A DNA stretch of 18,251 nt from Actinomycetes bacterium (lineage in GTDB: Bacteria; Actinomycetota; Actinomycetes; Mycobacteriales; Mycobacteriaceae), in NCBI GenBank assembly GCA_023416315.1, contig JAEZIA010000448.1, forward strand, positions 1-18,251, given 5' to 3'. Shown here piece by piece: positions 7,178 to 15,443 of the stretch. Every line of letters begins with the position of its first letter. Within the stretch, counting starts at the first letter, position 1. Under the pieces are notes generated by a model that was not told the origin of the DNA, did not search any database, and saw only the letters and a list, made by a program, of their open reading frames with translations. The translations under genes and the position numbers were made by a program.

Positions 7178-8395
7178 CTAGCCGCCGCAGCGCGGACTTT
7201 GGCCCTTCAGACGCGCCATTCGCAGCACCGAAGTTTCGACGGCGGGCAACGACAGCTCGCCCGCGTTGACCGCCTTCTCCAGCCGGTCCAACACCGCGGG
7301 CACCTCATCGGTGGTCACCCATAGCGCCACATCGGTGCCGGCCTGCAGCGCACGCAGCACCGCCTCGGCGACGCCGTAGCGGTCCGAGATCGCCGCCATG
7401 CTGGACAGGTCGTCGCTGAAGATCGGGCCGTCGAAGCCCGGCCCGCCGTAACCGCCGCTGCGCAGCAGGCCGACCGCGGCACCGCTGAGGCTGGCCGGCG
7501 TGGTCCCCTCGGTGAGGCCGGGCACCTGCAGGTGGCCGATCATCACCGCGACGGGGGCCTCGGTCGTCAGCGTGCGGTACGGGATCAGGTCGTCGTTCTG
7601 CAGATCCGCCAACGGCGGGGTGGTGACCGCGCCGGTGTGCGAGTCGCCGGATCCGTGGCCGTGGCCGGGGAAGTGTTTGAGCACCGGCAGCAGGCCGGCG
7701 TCACGCAGGCCGCGGGCGTAGGCGCCGGCGTACTCGGTGACCTTCGCCGGGTCGTTGGAGAACGACCGGTCGCCGATCACGGTGTCGTCGGCGGCGTCGG
7801 TGACGTCGACGACCGGCGCGAAGTCGACGGTGATGCCGAGCCCACGCATCTTGCGGCCCCGGTCGAGTGCCAGTTGGTACACCTGGTCGGGGGTCTGGGT
7901 CTGGGCCAGCACCCGCGCCGACGGGGCGTCCCCGATCAGCGAGGACAACCGCTCGACCCGGCCGCCCTCTTCGTCGACGCTGACCGCGAGCGGCAGCGGA
8001 CCGGCGTTGGCGTACTCCGGCAGCGAGCCGTCGGTCAGCATGGACAGGTCGGTCCAGCTGCCGATGAAGATGCCGCCGACGTGATAGGTGTCCACCACGT
8101 TGCGGGCGTCGGCGGCGCTCTTCACGCCGACCATCAGCACCTGCGCCAGCTTGTCGCGGGTGGACATCGCGTTCAGCAATCCGGCGCCGTCGCCGCAGGC
8201 GGGCGGGGCCGGAGCGGCGGGCGCCGGGATGGGGCCTGCCAGCGGCACCGAGGTCGCCGACGACGGGGTACTGGCCGGGGCCGAAGACGAGGCCGCCGGG
8301 CGTGCAGCGGTCCCTGAACAGCCGACGAGCAGCAACGGCACTGCCGACAGGGCCGCGATTCCACGAATCGAGAACAGGCGGGTAGGCATCCGCAC
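7178..8395 (-). CDS. lpqI: Lipoprotein beta-N-acetylglucosaminidase LpqI (GH3, NagZ-type)
   Basis: A 405-residue secreted lipoprotein. The signal peptide runs to the lipobox LLVGC, with Cys-26 as lipidation site, followed by an Ala/Ser/Pro-rich linker and a GH3 NagZ domain. The signature KHFPGHGHGSGDSH (residues 240-253) contains the Asp-251/His-253 acid-base dyad, and FSDDL supplies the nucleophile Asp-328. NagZ enzymes remove GlcNAc from muropeptides; LpqI does this in mycobacterial cell-wall recycling outside the membrane. The GTG at 8395 gives MRMPTRL; ATG at 8389 is equally possible, and neither has a good ribosome site. It is divergent from the DUF2613-aftD unit and leads into the TetR gene. 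Confidence 0.92.
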   Translation of the reverse strand: MRMPTRLFSIRGIAALSAVPLLLVGCSGTAARPAASSSAPASTPSSATSVPLAGPIPAPAAPAPPACGDGAGLLNAMSTRDKLAQVLMVGVKSAADARNVVDTYHVGGIFIGSWTDLSMLTDGSLPEYANAGPLPLAVSVDEEGGRVERLSSLIGDAPSARVLAQTQTPDQVYQLALDRGRKMRGLGITVDFAPVVDVTDAADDTVIGDRSFSNDPAKVTEYAGAYARGLRDAGLLPVLKHFPGHGHGSGDSHTGAVTTPPLADLQNDDLIPYRTLTTEAPVAVMIGHLQVPGLTEGTTPASLSGAAVGLLRSGGYGGPGFDGPIFSDDLSSMAAISDRYGVAEAVLRALQAGTDVALWVTTDEVPAVLDRLEKAVNAGELSLPAVETSVLRMARLKGQSPRCGG

Positions 8396-8418
8396 ATGCT
8401 GTCATGGCGCTCGCCGAG

Positions 8419-8436
8419 GGCCAACCAAGGTTGGCC
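8419..8436. promoter_or_regulatory. 18-bp inverted repeat in the lpqI / aftD-unit divergent region
   Basis: GGCCAACC-AA-GGTTGGCC has perfect 8-bp arms. It starts 24 bases upstream of the lpqI GTG, and a third copy of the right arm, GGTTGGCC, is at 8445-8452. This looks like an operator with a dimer site plus an extra half-site. It could also fold as a stem in an lpqI leader, but a two-base centre is too small for a normal loop, which favours protein binding. Confidence 0.5.
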
Positions 8437-8439
8437 GCG

Positions 8440-8448
8440 TGCTAGGTT
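8440..8448 (+). promoter_or_regulatory. Extended -10 promoter candidate for the DUF2613-aftD unit
   Basis: TGCTAGGTT combines a TGN extension with a TANNNT hexamer. Transcription would begin near 8455, giving a leader of about 70 bases that opens with a small hairpin (CGGGT/ACCCG, 8455-8468). The third GGTTGGCC half-site (8445-8452) overlaps the hexamer, so a regulator bound there could block this promoter. No -35 box is visible. Confidence 0.35.
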
Positions 8449-8525
8449 GGCCAGCGGGTATTCACCCGTCGATAGCGCGGGTCTCACCCATCCGTACCGC
8501 CCAGCACCCGCGAGGAGAGCCGACC

Positions 8526-8699
8526 ATGACCCGGTTCGTGGTTCCTGCCGCCGCCAGCATCGTGGTCGGTCTGCTGCTCGGGGCCGCCGCGATCTTCGGC
8601 GTGACGTTGATGATCCAGCAGGACACGAAGCCGCCGCTGTCCCCTGGCGACCCGGCGTCATCGGTGCTGAACCGCGTCGAGTACGGCAACCGCGGCTAG
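8526..8699 (+). CDS. DUF2613 small membrane/secreted protein (Rv0236A-like)
   Basis: A 57-residue protein, MTRFVVPAAASIVVG onward, with one hydrophobic segment at about residues 5-30 and a short hydrophilic, probably extracytoplasmic tail ending SSVLNRVEYGNRG. Length and sequence fit the actinobacterial DUF2613 family, and it sits beside aftD as in M. tuberculosis (Rv0236A, also 57 residues as I recall). The ribosome site GAGGAGAG lies seven bases before the ATG, the best in this part of the window. No function is known. The constant neighbourhood suggests a role linked to AftD or envelope arabinan synthesis; that is inference. Thirty-one bases separate it from aftD. Confidence 0.85.
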   Translation: MTRFVVPAAASIVVGLLLGAAAIFGVTLMIQQDTKPPLSPGDPASSVLNRVEYGNRG

Positions 8700-8730
8700 C
8701 CTGAGCACCCTGGCCACCGCCTCCCCTCTC

Positions 8731-11700
8731 ATGGAGGCGCCCATCACCACCCCGCCGCTATCGCGGCGCTGGCTCGGCGGGGTCTTCGCCGTGGCGCTGG
8801 TGCTGTGCTTCGCCCAGTCGCCGGGAATGATCTCGCCGGACACCAAGCTCGACCTGACCGCAAACCCGCTGCGCTTCCTGGCCCGGGCGGCGAACCTGTG
8901 GAACAGCGACCTGCCGTTCGGGCAGGCGCAGAACCAGGCGTACGGCTACCTCTTCCCGCACGGGGCGTTCTTCCTGCTGGGCGACACCCTCGGGCTGCCC
9001 GGCTGGGTCACCCAGCGGCTGTGGTGGGCGCTACTGCTCACCGCGGGGTTCTGGGGGCTGCTTCGGGTGGCCGAGGCCCTCGGCATCGGCACCAGGTCGT
9101 CGCGCATCATCGGTGCGCTCGCGTTCGCGCTGTCCCCGCGGGTGCTGACGACGCTGGGGTCGATCTCGTCGGAGACGCTGCCGATGATGCTGGCGCCGTG
9201 GGTGCTGTTGCCAGTGATCCTGGCGCTGCGGGGCGGTGACAACAGGTCGCTGCGGGTGCTGGCCGGCCGGGCAGGCCTGGCGCTGGCCCTGATGGGCGCG
9301 GTCAATGCCGTCGCTACGCTCACCGGTTGCCTGCCCGCGATCCTCTGGTGGCTCTGTCACCGGCCGAACAAGGTGTGGCTGCGGTTCAGTGCGTGGTGGG
9401 CGCTCGCCTCGGCGCTGGCCGTGACGTGGTGGGTGGTCGCGCTGCTGGCGCTCGGCCGGATCAGCCCACCGTTCCTGGACTTCATCGAATCCTCCGGGGT
9501 CACCACGCAATGGGCATCACTGACCGAGATGTTGCGGGGGACCGACAGCTGGACGCCGTTCGTCTCACCAAACGCCACCGCGGCCGCCGAGTTGGTGACC
9601 CAACCGGCCATGGTGCTGGCGACCACGCTCGTCGCGGCGGGCGGGATGGCCGGGCTGGCGTTGCGCTCGATGCCTGCCCGCGGCCGGCTGATCACCATGC
9701 TGCTGGTCGGTCTGGTGCTGCTGGGGCTGGGGTACTCCGGTGGGCTCGGCTCGCCGGTGGCGCATCAGGTGCAGGCCTTCCTCGATGCGGCCGGCGCGCC
9801 GCTGCGCAATGTGCACAAGCTGGAGCCGGTGATCCGCCTTCCGCTGGTGCTCGGTCTGGCGCATCTGCTCGGCCGGATCCCACTACCCGGCAGCGCACCC
9901 CGGCCGACCTGGCTGCGGGCGTTCGCACATCCCGAGAACGACAAACGGGTGGCCGTCGGCATCGTGGTGCTGTCCGCGCTGATGGTGGCCACCTCGATGG
10001 CCTGGACCGGCCGGCTCACGCCGCCGGGGGCGTTCCGCGCGATCCCCGACTACTGGCACCAGACCGCGGACTGGCTCACCGAGCACAACACCGGCGACCC
10101 GACACCCGGGCGGGTGCTGGTGGTTCCCGGCGCACCGTTCGCCACCCAGGTGTGGGGCAACAGCCACGACGAGCCGTTACAGGTGTTGGGCGAAAGCCCT
10201 TGGGGAGTACGGGATTCCATCCCGCTGACGCCACCGCAGACGATCCGTGCGCTGGACTCGGTGCAACGGCTGTTCGCCGCGGGACGGCCGTCGGCCGGGC
10301 TGGCCGACACCCTGGCCCGCCAAGGCATCTCCTACGTCGTGCTGCGCAATGACCTCGACCCGGACAAGTCGCGCTCGGCCCGCCCACTGCTAGTCCACCG
10401 GGCGATCGAGGGCTCACCCGGGCTGCAGAAGGTGGCACAGTTCGGTGAGCCGGTCGGCCCGGGCACCCTGGAGGGATTCATCAGCGACAGCGGGCTGCGC
10501 CCCCGCTATCCCGCCGTCGAGATCTATCGCGTTGCCACCCAAGGCAATCCCGGCGCGCCGTATCTGACCGACGCCGGCCGGATGGCAAGGGTCGACGGCG
10601 GCCCCGAGGTGTTGTTGCGCATCGACGAACGGCGCCGCCTGCTCGGCCAGCCGCCACTGGGCCCGATGCTGTTGACCTCCGACGCCCAGCAGGCCGGGCT
10701 CCCGGCCCCGCTGGTGACGGTCACCGACACCCCGGTCGACCGGGAGACCGACTACGGCCGCGTCGACGACCACGCGTCGGCGGTGCGGGCCGAGGGCGAC
10801 CGGCGCAACACCTTCAACCGGGTCCCCGACTATCCGGTGCCCGGCGCCAAGCTCGTCCACGGCGCCTGGTCCGGCGGGCGGCTGTCCGCGTCGAGCTCCT
10901 CTTCGGATGCCACCGCGTTGCCCAACGTCGCGCCCGCCAGCGGGCCCGCCGCGGCGATCGACGGTGACCCCGCCACCGCGTGGGTGTCCAACTCGTTGCA
11001 GGCCGCGATCGGACAGTGGTTGCAGATCGACTTCGATCGTCCGGTCACCAACGCGACGCTGACGATCACCCCCAGCGCCACCGCCGTCGGCGCGCAGGTC
11101 CGCCGCCTGCAGGTGTCGACCGAAAACGGCACCACCACAGTGCGTTTCGACGAGCCGGGCAAACCGCTGACGGTGGCCCTGCCGTACGGCGAGTCGTCGT
11201 GGGTCCGGATCACGGCGATCGGCACCGACGACGGATCGTCGGGGGTTCAGTTCGGTATTACCGATCTGTCGGTCACCCAGTTCGACGCATCCGGTTTCGC
11301 CCATCCCGTCGATCTGCGGCATAGCGTCGTCGTGCCAGGGCCGCCCGCCGGCTCCGCCGTCGCGGCGTGGGATCTGGGTTCGGAACTGCTCGGCAGGCAG
11401 GGCTGCGCCGATTCGCCCGACGGGGTGCACTGCGCGGCGTCGATGGCGCTGGCCCCCGAGGAGCCGGTGACGTTGAGCCGCACGCTGACCGTGCCCAAAC
11501 CGATCGACGTCGCACCGACGGTCTGGGTGCGCGCCCGCCAAGGACCGCACCTGGCCGACCTGATCGCCCAGCCGGGCACGGTCCGGTCCCGGGCCGATTC
11601 CGACCTGATCGACGTCGAAGGATCGGCTTACGCCGCCACCGACGGCGACCCACGTACCGCGTGGACCGCGCCGCAGAACGTCGTGCAGCACCGCACCGCC

Positions 11701-12984
11701 CCCACCCTGACGGTGACCCTGCCGAAGCCGACCGAGGTCACCGGGCTGGTGCTGACCCCGAGTTCGTCGGCGCTGCCCACCCATCCCACGATGGTGGCGA
11801 TCGACCTCGGCGACGGCCCGCAGACCCGGCGCCTGACGGCCGGACCCGATGCCGGAGCGCAAACCGTGGCGCTGCATCCGCGGGTCACCGACACCGTCCG
11901 GATCAGCCTGCTGGACTGGGACGACGTGATCGACCGCACCGCACTGGGTTTCGACCAGGTCAAGCCGCCGGGCCTGGCCGAGGTCGGGGTGCTGGGTCCC
12001 GACGGCAAACCCGTCGCGGCCGCGGACGCCGCCGCCAACCGGAAGCGCACCATCGAGATCCCGTGCGGCCAGGGGCCGATCGTCGCGGTGTCGGGCCGGT
12101 TCGTGCAGACCTCGGTGACCACCACCGTCGGCGCGTTGCTGGACGGCGAGCCGGTCCCGGCCCGCGCGTGTGACCCGACGCCGATCGCGCTGCCCGCGGG
12201 CAACCAGGAACTGCTGATCAGTCCCGGTTCGGCGTTCGTGGTGGACGGCGTCGCGCTGTCCGGTCCACTGGCCGACCAAATCACCACCGCGCCAACGACT
12301 CCCGCCGATGTCACCAGCTGGGGTGCGGACCGTCGCGAGATTGCCATCGGCCGAGCACCCACCGCCCGGGTCCTGGTGGTCCCGGAGAGCGTCAACCCGG
12401 GCTGGGTGGCGCACATGCCCGACGGCGTCACGCTGACGCCGGTGGTGGTCAACGGCTGGCAACAGGGCTGGGTGGTGCCCGCCGGTGAACAGGGCACGAT
12501 CACGGTGAGCTTCCCGTCGAACCGGGCCTACCGGATCGGTCTCGCCGTCGGCCTGTCACTGCTGCCGCTGCTGCTGTTGCTGGTCCTGGTGCCGCCCCGC
12601 CGTCCTGTGCCCGCGTTCGACGCGGCGCGGCCGTGGGCGCTGCCCGCGCTGGCCGGGGTAGGAGTGGTCGCCGCGGGCGGATTGATCGCGGGCGTCGGCG
12701 GCGCGGTGGTGTTCGGGATCGCGATAATTCTCGGGTACCTGCTGCGACGCCGGCCGCGGTTGCGGGATCGACTCACGCTGACGGCCAGTGCATGCGGGCT
12801 GATCGCCGCGGGTGCCGTGCTATCGCGCTATCCGTGGCGCTCGGTCGACGGCTATATCGGCCATTCGCCGTGGGTGCAGTTGCTGGCCCTGATCGCGGTG
12901 GGCGCACTGGCAGCGTCGGCCATCCCCCGGCGCCCGCCCCCGACTCACAGCGAAAGCACCGACGCCCCAAGCAAATCTCACTAG
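8731..12984 (+). CDS. aftD: Alpha-(1->3)-arabinofuranosyltransferase AftD
   Basis: A 1417-residue membrane glycosyltransferase of the GT-C fold (M. tuberculosis AftD about 1400). It uses decaprenyl-phospho-arabinose outside the membrane to branch the arabinan of arabinogalactan and lipoarabinomannan, and is essential in studied mycobacteria. The N-terminal ~450 residues carry many membrane helices; the first outer loop holds the acidic SPDTKLDL segment (Asp-37, Asp-41), where GT-C enzymes keep catalytic acids. A long soluble region follows with two discoidin-like carbohydrate-binding modules, marked by AIDGDPATAW (near residue 742) and ATDGDPRTAW (near 970). Several further helices (from ~1268) close the protein before a Pro/Ser/Thr-rich tail. 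The ATG at 8731 is the first in-frame start, but no ribosome site precedes it, suggesting coupling to the upstream DUF2613 gene. Confidence 0.95.
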   Translation: MEAPITTPPLSRRWLGGVFAVALVLCFAQSPGMISPDTKLDLTANPLRFLARAANLWNSDLPFGQAQNQAYGYLFPHGAFFLLGDTLGLPGWVTQRLWWALLLTAGFWGLLRVAEALGIGTRSSRIIGALAFALSPRVLTTLGSISSETLPMMLAPWVLLPVILALRGGDNRSLRVLAGRAGLALALMGAVNAVATLTGCLPAILWWLCHRPNKVWLRFSAWWALASALAVTWWVVALLALGRISPPFLDFIESSGVTTQWASLTEMLRGTDSWTPFVSPNATAAAELVTQPAMVLATTLVAAGGMAGLALRSMPARGRLITMLLVGLVLLGLGYSGGLGSPVAHQVQAFLDAAGAPLRNVHKLEPVIRLPLVLGLAHLLGRIPLPGSAPRPTWLRAFAHPENDKRVAVGIVVLSALMVATSMAWTGRLTPPGAFRAIPDYWHQTADWLTEHNTGDPTPGRVLVVPGAPFATQVWGNSHDEPLQVLGESPWGVRDSIPLTPPQTIRALDSVQRLFAAGRPSAGLADTLARQGISYVVLRNDLDPDKSRSARPLLVHRAIEGSPGLQKVAQFGEPVGPGTLEGFISDSGLRPRYPAVEIYRVATQGNPGAPYLTDAGRMARVDGGPEVLLRIDERRRLLGQPPLGPMLLTSDAQQAGLPAPLVTVTDTPVDRETDYGRVDDHASAVRAEGDRRNTFNRVPDYPVPGAKLVHGAWSGGRLSASSSSSDATALPNVAPASGPAAAIDGDPATAWVSNSLQAAIGQWLQIDFDRPVTNATLTITPSATAVGAQVRRLQVSTENGTTTVRFDEPGKPLTVALPYGESSWVRITAIGTDDGSSGVQFGITDLSVTQFDASGFAHPVDLRHSVVVPGPPAGSAVAAWDLGSELLGRQGCADSPDGVHCAASMALAPEEPVTLSRTLTVPKPIDVAPTVWVRARQGPHLADLIAQPGTVRSRADSDLIDVEGSAYAATDGDPRTAWTAPQNVVQHRTAPTLTVTLPKPTEVTGLVLTPSSSALPTHPTMVAIDLGDGPQTRRLTAGPDAGAQTVALHPRVTDTVRISLLDWDDVIDRTALGFDQVKPPGLAEVGVLGPDGKPVAAADAAANRKRTIEIPCGQGPIVAVSGRFVQTSVTTTVGALLDGEPVPARACDPTPIALPAGNQELLISPGSAFVVDGVALSGPLADQITTAPTTPADVTSWGADRREIAIGRAPTARVLVVPESVNPGWVAHMPDGVTLTPVVVNGWQQGWVVPAGEQGTITVSFPSNRAYRIGLAVGLSLLPLLLLLVLVPPRRPVPAFDAARPWALPALAGVGVVAAGGLIAGVGGAVVFGIAIILGYLLRRRPRLRDRLTLTASACGLIAAGAVLSRYPWRSVDGYIGHSPWVQLLALIAVGALAASAIPRRPPPTHSESTDAPSKSH

Positions 12985-12994
12985 GGTGGCGACC

Positions 12995-13984
12995 ATGACA
13001 GAGCAGTCACAGGTCGAGACCGTGCGGGGGCCGGTCTCGACCAGCGACCTGGGTGTGGTGTTCATGCACGAACACGTGTTCATCCTGTCGCCGGAGATCA
13101 TCGCCAACTACCCGGAAGGCTGGGGTGACGGGGAAGCCCGCGAGGCCGACGCCGTCGCCAAGCTCAACGAGCTCAAAGCGCTCGGCGTGGACACCATCGT
13201 CGACCCGACGGTGATCGGGTTGGGCCGCTACATCCCACGGATCCAGCGGGTGGCCGCGCAGACCGACCTGCAGATCCTGGTGGCGACCGGGATCTACACC
13301 TACAACGACGTCCCGATGTACTTCCACTTCAGCGGTCCGGGCACCTTGCTCGACGGCCCCGAGATCATGACCGAACTGTTCGTCCGGGACATCACCGAGG
13401 GCATCGCCGATACCGGTGTCAAAGCCGCAATCCTCAAGTGCGCCACCGACGAACCCGGTGTCACCCCCGGTGTCGAGCGGGTGCTGCGCGCGGTCGCGCA
13501 GGCCCACAGGCGGACCGGCGTGCCGATCACCACGCACACGCATGCGCTGACCCGCCGCGGCCTGGAACAACAACGCATCTTCGCCGAAGAGGGCGTGGAT
13601 CTGAGCCGGGTGATCATCGGGCACAGCGGTGACACCACCGACCTGGGCTACCTCGAGGAGCTCATCGCCGCCGGGTCCTACCTCGGCATGGACCGGTTCG
13701 GCCTGGACGGCTTCCTGCCCTTCGAAGACCGGGTCGACACCGTCGTGCGGATGTGCGAACGCGGCCACGCCGACAAGATGGTGCTCTCGCACGACGCGTC
13801 GTGTCACATCGATTGGCTGCCGGAGGAGGTGATCCCGGTGGCCATGCCCAACTGGCATTTCCGGCACATCCACAACGATGTGCTGCCCGCACTGCGCGAG
13901 CGCGGGGTGACCGACGAGCAGATCACCACCATGCTGGTCGACAATCCCCGGACCATCTTCGCCAAGCAAGGTGCCTATGAGTGA
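12995..13984 (+). CDS. php: Phosphotriesterase-like lactonase (amidohydrolase superfamily)
   Basis: A 329-residue binuclear-metal TIM-barrel hydrolase, close to M. tuberculosis Php/PPH (Rv0230c, 326 residues). All metal ligands are present: His-25 and His-27 in MHEHVF, bridging carboxylated Lys-148 in ILKCATDE, His-181 in THTHA, His-210 in IGHSGD and Asp-267 in LSHDAS. Characterised relatives mainly hydrolyse lactones, including N-acyl-homoserine lactones, with weak organophosphatase side activity. ATG at 12995 is chosen because AGGGTGG lies just before it; an in-frame GTG at 12986 would add three residues and bury that site. It begins 10 bases after the aftD stop, so it may share that transcript, and overlaps the next gene by 8 bp. 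Confidence 0.9.
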   Translation: MTEQSQVETVRGPVSTSDLGVVFMHEHVFILSPEIIANYPEGWGDGEAREADAVAKLNELKALGVDTIVDPTVIGLGRYIPRIQRVAAQTDLQILVATGIYTYNDVPMYFHFSGPGTLLDGPEIMTELFVRDITEGIADTGVKAAILKCATDEPGVTPGVERVLRAVAQAHRRTGVPITTHTHALTRRGLEQQRIFAEEGVDLSRVIIGHSGDTTDLGYLEELIAAGSYLGMDRFGLDGFLPFEDRVDTVVRMCERGHADKMVLSHDASCHIDWLPEEVIPVAMPNWHFRHIHNDVLPALRERGVTDEQITTMLVDNPRTIFAKQGAYE

Positions 13985-15443
13985 GCAGACTCCCGCGCTC
14001 GGCGCGCGCCTGAGCCAACTCGCCGCCGAGGCGCCGGATCGGCCCGCGGTGTCCTGCGACGGCCGAACCATCACCCGCGGACAGCTGGAGTCGACGTCGA
14101 ACCGGCTGGCCCGCGCCTACGCCGAACTTGGCGTGCGCCAGGGCGATTACGTCACGATCGCGGTGGCGAACTCGATCGAGTGGGTGCAGGCGACGGTGGC
14201 GGTGTGGAAGCTCGGCGCCATCCCGCAACCGCTGTCGCCACGGCTGCCCGACGCCGAGTACGAGGGCCTGCTCGAGCTGAAGCCACGGGCCCTTCTGGTC
14301 GGCCGGCCCGATCCGCGCGGCATCGTCGCGTCGGTGCCCGCCGACTTCACCGGCAGCCCGGAGCTCTCCGATGAGCCACTGCCGGAGGCGGTTTCACCGG
14401 CGTGGAAGTCGATTGCCTCCGGCGGCAGCACCGGGCGACCGAAACTCATCGAGGCCGGCGGAGACAGCCGATACCCGGCCGACCTGGTGGCCCTGACGAT
14501 GGGCAACCTCCCCACCGACACCCAGCTGGTTCCGGTTCCGCTGAGCCACAACACCGGGTTCACCTCGGCCACCATCGCTTTGGCGACCGGACAGCACCTG
14601 GTGCTGCTACCCCGGTTCGACCCGCAGCGATTCCTGCGGGTGATCTCCGATTACCGGGTGAACTACCTGACCACGGTGCCGACGATCATGCAGCGGCTGC
14701 TACCCGTCTACCACGCCGACCCCGACGCCTACGACCTGTCGTCGCTGCGCCGGTTGTGGCATGTCGCCGCGGTGTGCCCACCGAGCGTCAAGCAGGCGTG
14801 GATCGAGCTACTCGGACCGGATGCGGTGTGGGAACTCTACGGCGGCACCGAACTTCAGGCGCTGACGTTCATCAGCGGCTCGGAGTGGCTGACCCACCGC
14901 GGATCGGTGGGCCGGGTGGTCTCCGGCGAGATGAAGGTGCTCGACGACGACGGCAACGAGTGCCCACCCGGGGTTCTCGGCGAGATCTACATGCGGCCCA
15001 GCCCGGGGTCGAGCCCGACCTACCGCTACATCGGCAGCACGGCCAAGTCCCGGGACGGCTGGGATTCACTCGGCGATCTGGGCTGGTTCGACAACGAGGG
15101 GTATCTGTACCTGGCTGACCGCCGAGTCGACATGTTCACCGTCGGCGGGCGCAACGTGTACCCCGCGGAGATCGAGAGCGCGCTGTCCGAGCACCCCGCG
15201 GTGCTGTCCTGCCTGGTGGTCGGGGTGCCGCACGAGGATCTCGGGCAGGTGCCGTATGCGTTGGTACACACCGACGGTGACGCGCCCACCGCGGAGGACA
15301 TCGCCGCGTTCGTGGCGCAGCGGCTGGCGGACTACAAAGTGCCGCGCCAGGTGGAGTTCGTCGACACCCCACTGCGCGACGATGCGGGCAAGGCCCGCCG
15401 ATCCGCCGTCCGCGACGACGTGATCGCCCGGCTGCGGACCTAG
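13977..15443 (+). CDS. AMP-dependent acyl-CoA ligase (FadD-like, substrate unknown)
   Basis: A 488-residue member of the acyl-adenylate-forming superfamily, which activates a carboxylic acid with ATP and transfers it to CoA. The phosphate-binding loop is SGGSTGRPK (residues 148-156). YGGTE (288-292), the GDLGW block and DRRVDMFTVGGRNVYP follow in the normal order. Lys-472 in DDAGKARR is the expected A10 catalytic lysine. At under 500 residues it is shorter than long-chain FadD enzymes and resembles the medium-chain, aromatic or bile-acid/steroid ligase branch. ATG at 13977 overlaps the php stop (ATGAGTGA) with AAGG five bases upstream, so translation is probably coupled; GTG at 13971 would add two residues. 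Its stop codon overlaps the stop of the convergent SIS gene. Confidence 0.88.
   Translation: MSEQTPALGARLSQLAAEAPDRPAVSCDGRTITRGQLESTSNRLARAYAELGVRQGDYVTIAVANSIEWVQATVAVWKLGAIPQPLSPRLPDAEYEGLLELKPRALLVGRPDPRGIVASVPADFTGSPELSDEPLPEAVSPAWKSIASGGSTGRPKLIEAGGDSRYPADLVALTMGNLPTDTQLVPVPLSHNTGFTSATIALATGQHLVLLPRFDPQRFLRVISDYRVNYLTTVPTIMQRLLPVYHADPDAYDLSSLRRLWHVAAVCPPSVKQAWIELLGPDAVWELYGGTELQALTFISGSEWLTHRGSVGRVVSGEMKVLDDDGNECPPGVLGEIYMRPSPGSSPTYRYIGSTAKSRDGWDSLGDLGWFDNEGYLYLADRRVDMFTVGGRNVYPAEIESALSEHPAVLSCLVVGVPHEDLGQVPYALVHTDGDAPTAEDIAAFVAQRLADYKVPRQVEFVDTPLRDDAGKARRSAVRDDVIARLRT

Noticed and set aside
10414..12462. 682-codon open frame on the minus strand opposite aftD
   Set aside because: It has the Arg/Gly/His/Asp-rich composition of a GC-rich shadow frame, no recognisable motif, and lies wholly inside a well supported gene. 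The long antisense frames at 1602-2729, 3554-4423, 4414-5526 and 13007-14074 were dropped for the same reason.
12986..12994. GTG start three codons upstream in php
   Set aside because: Using it would place the AGGGTGG ribosome site inside the gene and leave no site before it; the ATG at 12995 also gives a length close to the known family.
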